From Gammaproteobacteria bacterium (GTDB lineage: Bacteria > Pseudomonadota > Gammaproteobacteria > Steroidobacterales > Steroidobacteraceae): 41,323 nt of DNA. The stretch spans positions 1 through 41,323 of the forward strand of contig JAFAPI010000220.1 in assembly GCA_019247195.1 (NCBI GenBank), written 5' to 3'. Shown piece after piece: positions 36,044-41,323 of this stretch (its first letter is position 1; each line of letters opens with the position of its first letter). The notes below the pieces were generated by a model. It was not told the origin of the DNA. It worked only from the letters and a program-made list of their open reading frames with translations, and ran no database searches. A program made the translations under genes and the position numbers.

Positions 36044-36307
36044 TTGGCCAACACCAAGTCCGCCGAGAAAGCTGCAAGACAGGCCGAGAAGCATCGGGCG
36101 CGCAATGTGGCCCTGCGCTCTCGCATGCGCACGGCGGTCCGCAGCGTGACGGCCGCGATTGCCGGCGGGGACAAGTCGGCGGCGCGCGGTCACTACCAGC
36201 GGGCCGTACCGGTCATCGACTCGCTGGTGAGCAAGCAGATCATCCACCGCAACAAGGCCGCGCGGCACAAGAGCCGCCTGGCCGCCCGTATCCGCGCGAT
36301 GGCGTGA
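36044..36307 (+). CDS. rpsT: 30S ribosomal protein S20 (TTG start)
   Basis: An 87-residue basic protein that binds 16S rRNA. The sequence ANTKSAEKAARQAEKHR and the C-terminal HRNKAARHKSRLAARI are typical of S20. The start is TTG at 36044 with GGAG upstream. E. coli rpsT also starts with TTG, which there takes part in translational self-control, so the rare start is likely conserved for regulation. No ATG gives a full-length protein. Confidence 0.96.
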   Translation: MANTKSAEKAARQAEKHRARNVALRSRMRTAVRSVTAAIAGGDKSAARGHYQRAVPVIDSLVSKQIIHRNKAARHKSRLAARIRAMA

Positions 36308-36315
36308 GGTGTGTG

Positions 36316-36456
36316 ATGAACACGAACGAGAAGCCGCGTATTCCCGCTCCGGTGATCCCGACCCCGCTCAAGCTCGGCCCGGCCGCGCGCCGTCAGCATC
36401 TGCTGGCGATGATGCGGGCGCACCTGACGCGGCGCCCGCCTCCAAAAAAGTCATAA
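36316..36456 (+). CDS. Candidate 46-residue small basic protein downstream of rpsT
   Basis: An ATG eight bases after the rpsT stop opens a 46-codon frame. It is preceded at good spacing by TGAGGTG, a strong Shine-Dalgarno overlapping the S20 stop codon. The product ([20 protein letters not shown] at its start; [19 protein letters not shown] at its end) is basic and Pro-rich, with no membrane segment. I do not recognise a family. The last 89 bases overlap the 3' end of obgE on the opposite strand, so the frame could be a by-product of obgE coding. The ribosome-binding site is the main support. Confidence 0.5.
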   Translation: MNTNEKPRIPAPVIPTPLKLGPAARRQHLLAMMRAHLTRRPPPKKS

Positions 36457-37441
36457 CCTTTCCCGCCAGTTCCCGCGTGCCCGCGCCGCTCGCCGCGGAA
36501 ATGAGAAAGTGCGGCCCGCGGTAACGTAGCGCGCGCACGATTGCCCGGGCGCGCGCCTCCGCCTCGGCCGGCGGCAGCAGGTCCTTCTTGTTGAGCACCA
36601 GCCAGCGGGGCTTTCTGGCCAGCTCCGCACTGAATTTCTTCAGCTCGCGCACGATCGCCCGGGCGTCCTGCACCGGGTCCGCCGCCGGATCCGGCGGCAG
36701 GATGTCCACCAGGTGCAGAAGCAGCCGCGTGCGCTGCAGATGGCGCAGGAAACGAATGCCGAGGCCCGCGCCATCGGCCGCTCCGGCGATGAGGCCGGGA
36801 ATATCGGCCATCACGAAGCTGCGGTGCTCGCCCACCGCGACGACACCCAGGTTGGGATGCAGGGTGGTGAAGGGATAGTCCGCGACTTTAGGCCGGGCCG
36901 CCGACACGGCCCGGATGAGGGTCGACTTGCCGGCGTTGGGCAGGCCGAGCAGGCCGACATCGGCGATCACCTTCAGCTCCAGCTCCAGCGACCGTTTCTC
37001 GCCCGGTAGGCCCGGGCCGAACTGGCGCGGGGAGCGGTTGGTGCTCGATTTGAAGCGTTGGTTTCCCCAGCCGCCCTTGCCGCCACGCGCGACGAGGAGC
37101 TCCTGGCCATGTCGGGTCAGATCGCCGAGTATCTCCTGCGTCTCGAGGTCGCGCACCACCGTGCCAACCGGTACCGGCACGTACAGGTCGGTGCCGCTGC
37201 GGCCCGTGCAGTCGTTGCCGGTACCGGGCTCGCCGTGCGGCGCCTTGAAGGTCCGCTCGATGCGAAAGTCCGCCAGCGTGTTGATGCCTTCGGCCGCGCG
37301 CAGGTAGACGCTCCCGCCCGCGCCGCCGTCGCCACCGTCGGGACCCCCGAACGGGACGAACTTCTCGCGGCGGAAGCTGGTGCTGCCGCGCCCACCGCTG
37401 CCGGCCTGGACACGCAAACGCGCCTCATCGACGAACTTCAC
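36368..37441 (-). CDS. obgE: Obg GTPase (CgtA)
   Basis: Ribosome-associated GTPase for 50S assembly and stress response (357 residues). The glycine-rich Obg fold covers ~1-158. The G domain has G1 GLPNAGKS (166-173), G3 DIPG (213-216) and G4 NKKD. The C-terminus is a short Ala/Pro/Ser-rich tail rather than an acidic one. GTG start at 37441 with AGGGG just upstream. It lies downstream of rplU-rpmA, the conserved order. Confidence 0.96.
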   Translation of the reverse strand: MKFVDEARLRVQAGSGGRGSTSFRREKFVPFGGPDGGDGGAGGSVYLRAAEGINTLADFRIERTFKAPHGEPGTGNDCTGRSGTDLYVPVPVGTVVRDLETQEILGDLTRHGQELLVARGGKGGWGNQRFKSSTNRSPRQFGPGLPGEKRSLELELKVIADVGLLGLPNAGKSTLIRAVSAARPKVADYPFTTLHPNLGVVAVGEHRSFVMADIPGLIAGAADGAGLGIRFLRHLQRTRLLLHLVDILPPDPAADPVQDARAIVRELKKFSAELARKPRWLVLNKKDLLPPAEAEARARAIVRALRYRGPHFLISAASGAGTRELAGKVMTFLEAGAASGAPASSPADADGARPGRA

Positions 37442-37598
37442 CGGCCCCTGCTCCCGCAGACGATGCGCTGTCTCTCAACCCGGGCCCTCCCGGCCTTGAC
37501 ATGCGACTTTAGCGCACGGGCGAACTGCCCCGGAGCCGGTTGGCATCGACAATCGGTGTGGAATCGTGCCGCCCACGGCGGCGCGCTCCGGCAGTGAC

Positions 37599-37617
37599 GG
37601 TGCGCCTCTAGCGCACC
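37599..37617. terminator. Hairpin between rpmA and obgE
   Basis: Perfect 7-bp arms GGTGCGC / GCGCACC with a five-base loop lie 7 bases past the rpmA stop on the minus strand. No T-run follows, so partial termination or mRNA processing between ribosomal-protein genes and obgE is more likely than a full stop. The rest of the 183-bp gap shows no gene. Confidence 0.4.
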
Positions 37618-37624
37618 ACCGGGC

Positions 37625-37894
37625 TCAGGCCTCCTCGGCCTTGGGCAGGACGCTCACGTAGAGGCGCTGCTGCGCGCCCTTCTTCTGGAAGTGCACGCGG
37701 CCAGTGACTTTCGCAAAGAGCGTATGGTCCGTGCCGGTGCCGACGTTTGATCCCGCCCGTACCTGGGTGCCGCGCTGACGCACGATGATATTGCCGGCCA
37801 GCACCTGCTCACCGCCAAAGCGCTTTACGCCCAGGCGTTTGGAGTGTGAATCGCGGCCATTCTTGGTGCTGCCGCCAGCCTTTTTGTGTGCCAT
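37625..37894 (-). CDS. rpmA: 50S ribosomal protein L27
   Basis: An 89-residue protein of the large subunit whose N-terminus reaches the peptidyl transferase centre. It starts [16 protein letters not shown], the standard form without the cleavable Firmicutes-type extension. KRFGGEQV and [10 protein letters not shown] are conserved. It follows rplU by 13 bp. Confidence 0.97.
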   Translation of the reverse strand: MAHKKAGGSTKNGRDSHSKRLGVKRFGGEQVLAGNIIVRQRGTQVRAGSNVGTGTDHTLFAKVTGRVHFQKKGAQQRLYVSVLPKAEEA

Positions 37895-37907
37895 GTCGCT
37901 TACGTCC

Positions 37908-38222
37908 TCAACCGGCGCGGATATCCGTCACCTTCACCTCGGTGAAGTGCTGGCGATGGTTCTTCTGGCGCAGGTAGTGCGCGCGGCGCTTGAACTTCAC
38001 GACCGACACCTTACGGCTCTTGCCGTGGCGCACCACGGTCGCCAGCACCTTGCCGCCCTTGAGCATCGGAGTGCCGAGCTTCACATCGGCGCCCTCGCCC
38101 ACCAGCAGGACCTCGCCGAACTCAACGGTGGCGCCGGGCTCGGCGTCGAGCTTCTCGACACGCAGCACCCCGTCCTTGCTGACCCGATACTGCTTGCCGC
38201 CCGTGGCGATGACCGCGTACAT
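37908..38222 (-). CDS. rplU: 50S ribosomal protein L21
   Basis: A 104-residue 23S rRNA-binding protein with typical [14 protein letters not shown] at the start and [16 protein letters not shown] near the end. It is the first gene of rplU-rpmA-obgE and is divergent from ispB, as in E. coli. Confidence 0.97.
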   Translation of the reverse strand: MYAVIATGGKQYRVSKDGVLRVEKLDAEPGATVEFGEVLLVGEGADVKLGTPMLKGGKVLATVVRHGKSRKVSVVKFKRRAHYLRQKNHRQHFTEVKVTDIRAG

Positions 38223-38260
38223 ACTCTTTAAATAAGAAGGGGTTGGCGGAAAGGCCGCGC

Positions 38261-38289
38261 ATTCTACTGGCGGCCCCGGCCCCGGTCAA
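38261..38289 (-). promoter_or_regulatory. rplU sigma70 promoter
   Basis: Reading the minus strand, TTGACC (38289-38284), a 17-base GC-rich spacer and TAGAAT (38266-38261) lie 38 bases before the rplU ATG. The leader has an AT-rich stretch near the ribosome-binding site. Confidence 0.7.
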
Positions 38290-38373
38290 ACGCCCCTTTC
38301 TCCAATGGCGACAATCACTTAGGGAGGCATGCCGGTGCAGTGCCCGTCGGTTAGGATGCGGGGCGGGATTGCC

Positions 38374-39381
38374 ATGCACGCCACCCTACCCCACAGCGCC
38401 GCCGCTCCACGCATGAGCCTGCAGGAGATCCGCGCGCTCGTGCAGCCGGACCTGCGCGCGGTCGATGCGGTCGTCCGCGCCCGCCTCAAGAGCGCGGTGC
38501 CGCTGGTGGACCAGGTGGCGGAGCACATCATAGCGGGCGGGGGGAAACGGCTGCGGCCCACCCTGGTGGTGCTGGCGGCGCGGGCCTGCGGCAGCACCGG
38601 CGAGGCGCACATCGAGGCGGCCGCCTTCATCGAGTTCATCCACACGGCCACTCTCCTGCACGATGACGTGGTCGATGGCTCCTCGCTCCGGCGTGGCCGC
38701 GACACCGCCAACCGGGTGTTTGGCAACCAGGCCAGCGTTCTCGTGGGTGACTTTGTCTATTCCCGTGCCTTCCAGATGATGGCGGCCCTCGCCCGCCAGC
38801 CGGTAATGGAAATCATGGCGCTCGCCACCAACGTAATCGCCGAGGGCGAGGTCCTGCAGCTGATGAATGCCCGGGATCCGGACACGACCGAAGAGCGCTA
38901 CCTCGAGGTCATCTATCGCAAGACCGCGAAGCTGTTCGAGGCCGGTGCGGAAGTCGCCGCAGTCCTGGGCGGCGTCGGGCCGGAGGTGCGCCGGGCACTC
39001 GCTGCCTACGGGCGGCACCTGGGCACGGCGTACCAGCTGATCGACGACGTGCTCGACTACCGCTCCAATCCCAAGGAGCGGGGCAAGAACCTGGGGGACG
39101 ACCTGGCGGAGGGTAAACCGACCCTGCCTCTCATCCATGCGCTGCGCCACGGAACCGAAGCTCAGCGCGCGGCGATACGCGATGCGATCCGCCATGGCGG
39201 CCTGGTGCAGCTCGAGCCGGTGGTGGCGGCGATCGACAGTACCGGCGGCCTCGCGTACACGACTGACCGCGCGCTCGAGGAGTCTCAGCGCGCGCTCGAA
39301 TGCCTCGAGGCACTGCCGCGCACCCCCTACTGCGAGGGATTGGCTGGGCTGGCACGCTTCGCCGCCGAGCACACGAGCTGA
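38374..39381 (+). CDS. ispB: Trans-polyprenyl (octaprenyl) diphosphate synthase
   Basis: Makes the isoprenoid side chain of ubiquinone (335 residues from 38374). The first Asp-rich motif is HDDVVD and the second is LIDDVLD. GGGKRLRP and GEVLQLMNARD are typical of IspB. The start is uncertain: ATG 38374 has a weak purine-rich site and a -10-like TAGGAT (38352-38357) just upstream. ATG 38413 (MSLQEIRALV) aligns better with the E. coli N-terminus but has no ribosome-binding site. It is divergent from rplU. Confidence 0.95.
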   Translation: MHATLPHSAAAPRMSLQEIRALVQPDLRAVDAVVRARLKSAVPLVDQVAEHIIAGGGKRLRPTLVVLAARACGSTGEAHIEAAAFIEFIHTATLLHDDVVDGSSLRRGRDTANRVFGNQASVLVGDFVYSRAFQMMAALARQPVMEIMALATNVIAEGEVLQLMNARDPDTTEERYLEVIYRKTAKLFEAGAEVAAVLGGVGPEVRRALAAYGRHLGTAYQLIDDVLDYRSNPKERGKNLGDDLAEGKPTLPLIHALRHGTEAQRAAIRDAIRHGGLVQLEPVVAAIDSTGGLAYTTDRALEESQRALECLEALPRTPYCEGLAGLARFAAEHTS

Positions 39382-39652
39382 GAGCGGCGCGCTCTCACAG
39401 CTGCATACGCGGCCCGCCTCGTAACTCTTGATGACGGCCTGCTGCACCGGCACCGCGTCGCGGAAATCGCCGGCCGCGGCCTGCGCGGCGGCGCATACGT
39501 CGAGCAATGTCGGATCGCCGCTGAACTGTCCCTCGACCTCCTTGAAGCTGCAGCGCTCGCGCCGGATTGCGTACGTCAAGTTGGCCGGGCTCGGCGGGCG
39601 ATCATCACCTCTCCGGTGGGCTCAATCGAGCGGCGTCGAGGTCTCGGCGGAA
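39382..39652. other. Non-coding stretch between ispB and the amidohydrolase gene
   Basis: The 330-bp gap between ispB and the next ATG ends in a promoter (39653-39681). The rest holds no complete gene. A minus-strand frame here has a TPR-like look and is listed separately as a remnant. No terminator with a T-tract was found after ispB. Confidence 0.5.
39405..39579 (-). pseudogene. Possible remnant of a TPR-containing protein gene
   Basis: A minus-strand frame open from 39621 encodes about 58 residues with one TPR-like unit (LLDVCAAAQAAAGDFRDAV, then QQAVIKSYEAG). No ATG precedes it (only TTG at 39579, with no Shine-Dalgarno) and the frame runs on antisense to ispB without a natural end. It looks like a decayed fragment. 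A chance frame in GC-rich DNA is the alternative. Confidence 0.25.
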
Positions 39653-39681
39653 TTGTATCCGTGCCAGCCCGCTCCTAGACT
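39653..39681 (+). promoter_or_regulatory. Candidate sigma70 promoter for the amidohydrolase gene
   Basis: TTGTAT (39653-39658), a 17-base spacer and TAGACT (39676-39681) lie 30 bases before the ATG at 39712. Confidence 0.55.
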
Positions 39682-39711
39682 GCGATTCCTCACCATCCCC
39701 GGAATTCCGCC

Positions 39712-41019
39712 ATGACGACGCGCCGCGGGCTCCTGCTCCTGCCCCTACTCTCTTTCGCGTGCATGGTGTCGGCTGCGCCTGACGTCCCGCAGGGTGAAAC
39801 CATCACCCTCAAGGCCGCACACCTGTTTGATGGCGCCGGCGCGGGACTGAAGGATGCCGGGGTGCTCGTGGTCCAGGGCGATCGCATCCTGCAGGTGGGC
39901 GGTCAGGCCCCGGCGGGGGCGCGCGTCATCGACCTGGGTGATGCCACACTGCTGCCGGGCTTCATCGATGCCCATACGCACCTCACCGACCAGCTCAATC
40001 CGAACTATTACCGGGGCGTTTACGACCAGCTCATGCGCTTCCCGGCCGAACAAGCGTTCTACGCCGCGCTGTACGCGCGCCGCACGCTCGAGGCCGGCTT
40101 CACCACCGTGCGCAACGTGGGGGCACGCGATTTCGTCGACGTCGGGCTGCGCAATGCAATCAACGCGGGGATCGCGGTAGGCCCGCGGATTCTTACCGCC
40201 GTCCATGGCATTGGCTCACCCGGGGGACACTTCGATGACTTCGCGTTCCCGCCCGAGCGGGTGCGGCCCGAAGGGCCTATCGAAGGCATCTGCTCCGGGC
40301 CTGACCAATGCCGGCAGGCGGTGCGCTACCAGATGAAGTGGGGCGCCGATGTCATCAAGATCGCGGCCAGCGGCGGCGTACTCTCCGAGTCGGACCCGGT
40401 CGATGTGCCGCAACTCACTCCGGAGGAGCTGAGCGCGATCATCTCCGAGGCGCACAAGTGGAACCGCAAGGTCGCCGCCCATTGCCACGGCGACACGGCG
40501 GCCCGACTCGCCATCGCCGCCGGGGTGGACTCCATCGAGCATGGCAGCTTCCTCACCGAGGACACGCTCAAACAGATGAAAGCCAAGGGGGTCTACCTCG
40601 TGCCGACGCGCCTCGCGATCTATTGGGTGATGAAGCAGGTCGATACCTTCCCGCCGCAGATCGCCGCCAAGGCACGCGCCGCCGCCGCCGCGCACGAGAA
40701 GATGTTCCGCACGGCGCTGCGGGTGGGGGTGCCCATCGCCTTCGGCACCGACTCGGGCGTTTCACCGCACGGCATGAACGCGCTGGAGTTCTCGCTGATG
40801 ACCGATCTCGGCATGAGTCCGGCGGCGGCCCTGGAGGCCGGCACGCGCGATGCGGCGCGGCTGCTCGGCATCGACAACGACACCGGGACGCTCGAGCGGG
40901 GCAAGGCAGCGGATATCGTGGCCGTCCCCGGCAACGTGCTCGAGGACATCCATGCGACCGAGCACCCCACCTTCGTCATGCGCGGTGGCCGCGTCATCGT
41001 GCAGAACGGCGGCGGCTGA
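39712..41019 (+). CDS. Secreted metal-dependent amidohydrolase (imidazolonepropionase / Xaa-Pro dipeptidase-like)
   Basis: A 435-residue amidohydrolase-superfamily enzyme with a Sec signal peptide (~1-21). The metal site is complete: His88 and His90 (DAHTHL), carboxylatable Lys216 (VIKIAASGG), His257 in HCHGD, His277 (IEHGS) and Asp347 (GTDSG). The pattern matches the group annotated as Xaa-Pro dipeptidases or imidazolonepropionase-like hydrolases. A periplasmic peptidase acting on small, possibly prolyl, peptides is the best guess. It lies 6 bp before a secreted aspartic protease gene, so the pair may form a peptide-degrading unit. Confidence 0.88.
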   Translation: MTTRRGLLLLPLLSFACMVSAAPDVPQGETITLKAAHLFDGAGAGLKDAGVLVVQGDRILQVGGQAPAGARVIDLGDATLLPGFIDAHTHLTDQLNPNYYRGVYDQLMRFPAEQAFYAALYARRTLEAGFTTVRNVGARDFVDVGLRNAINAGIAVGPRILTAVHGIGSPGGHFDDFAFPPERVRPEGPIEGICSGPDQCRQAVRYQMKWGADVIKIAASGGVLSESDPVDVPQLTPEELSAIISEAHKWNRKVAAHCHGDTAARLAIAAGVDSIEHGSFLTEDTLKQMKAKGVYLVPTRLAIYWVMKQVDTFPPQIAAKARAAAAAHEKMFRTALRVGVPIAFGTDSGVSPHGMNALEFSLMTDLGMSPAAALEAGTRDAARLLGIDNDTGTLERGKAADIVAVPGNVLEDIHATEHPTFVMRGGRVIVQNGGG

Positions 41020-41025
41020 GCCGCG

Positions 41026-41323
41026 ATGCCGCGTCTGGCGCAAGCGCCGGCCCTCTGCATCGCACTGCTCGTCAGCCAAAATGCCCATCCCGCCGCGGCG
41101 GCCAGCAAGTGCACGCTCGTGCGGCTACCGGACATCCCGGTCAGCATGGAGGGCACCATGCCGATCGTGCACGCCCAGATCAACGGGATCGACGGCCGCT
41201 TCCTCGCCGACAGCGGCTCCTTCACCAGCATGATCACCCCGAGCGCCGCCGAAGACTTCAAGATGAATACCGCCAATCTGTGGGGCGCCAGCGTCTCGGG
41301 CGTCGGCGGCTCGGAGCGCATCG
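41026..41323 (+). CDS. Secreted retropepsin-like aspartic protease (3' partial)
   Basis: The frame opens at ATG 41026 and runs off the window after 99 codons. A signal peptide (~1-26, cleavage near AAAAS) is followed by an aspartic-protease-like hairpin, INGIDGRFLADSGSFTSMIT. The active-site triplet is D-S-G-S rather than the commoner D-T-G. Such retropepsin-like domains occur in bacterial periplasmic proteins, sometimes with TPR or PDZ domains further on, which cannot be checked here. Likely an operon with the amidohydrolase. Confidence 0.7.
   Translation, partial: MPRLAQAPALCIALLVSQNAHPAAAASKCTLVRLPDIPVSMEGTMPIVHAQINGIDGRFLADSGSFTSMITPSAAEDFKMNTANLWGASVSGVGGSERI

Overview
The window is a continuous stretch of high-GC, gene-dense bacterial chromosome with no insertion sequences, phage genes, CRISPR arrays or rRNA. 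It points to a gammaproteobacterium, most likely of the Xanthomonadales / Nevskiales / Steroidobacter type. Reasons: the neighbourhoods ispB | rplU-rpmA-obgE, ribF-ileS-lspA-ispH, pyrC-rnt next to grxD and metG-rnfB-...-nth-DUF1841; a TTG-started rpsT; an E3 (lpdA) carrying its own lipoyl domain; and a PilT/PilU retraction ATPase. The placement is inferred from gene order and protein character; no search was run.

Layout. 1-5715 (+): the 3' part of a type IV pilus retraction ATPase, metG, a solo RnfB-like ferredoxin, an MDR quinone oxidoreductase with an apparent signal peptide, nth and a DUF1841 gene. 5775-11561 (-): the pyruvate dehydrogenase operon aceE-aceF-lpdA. 11774-13545 (+): pyrC-rnt, meeting grxD and a DUF1289 gene (-) tail to tail. 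14218-15681 (+): a urate-oxidase-N (PuuD-like) membrane protein abutting nadC. 15817-18495 (-): an 892-residue GAF-PAS-PAS-GGDEF-EAL protein. 18695-23304: a compact four-gene lipid cluster, with a DUF374 acyltransferase and a 4'-phosphopantetheinyl transferase on the minus strand, divergent from a cytochrome P450 and a fatty acyl-AMP ligase fused to a carrier domain. 23365-23897 (+): an Irr/Fur-like regulator and tRNA-Thr(CGT). 24036-29330 (+): an RND efflux adaptor and pump, then an LpxL-type acyltransferase. 29593-30669 (+): an exported protein with one c-type haem motif and a predicted beta-barrel. 30652-35862 (-): ribF-ileS-lspA-ispH. 36044-36456 (+): rpsT and a candidate 46-residue small protein. 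36368-38222 (-): rplU-rpmA-obgE. 38374-41323 (+): ispB, a secreted amidohydrolase, and the start of a secreted retropepsin-like aspartic protease.

How the genes work together. Most are housekeeping genes: translation (metG, ileS, rpsT, rplU, rpmA, tRNA-Thr), central metabolism (PDH, pyrC, nadC, ribF), isoprenoid and quinone precursors (ispH, ispB), lipoprotein maturation (lspA) and DNA/RNA maintenance (nth, rnt). The accessory content is concentrated at 15.8-30.7 kb and is aimed at lipids, the envelope and redox chemistry. The most interesting part is the FAAL-ACP / P450 / PPTase / acyltransferase set. It has the parts needed to activate a fatty acid, load it on a carrier, oxidise it and move it to a lipid acceptor, with no thioesterase or ketosynthase. 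The two halves start head to head with overlapping start codons.

Recurring signals. Sigma70-like -10 boxes of the TAGAAT / TAGACT / TAAACT type recur. Several lie so close to the start codon (metG, the LpxL homologue, the Fur-like gene) that leaderless mRNAs are likely. Stop/start overlaps (ATGA, TGATG, GTGA) join most operon partners.
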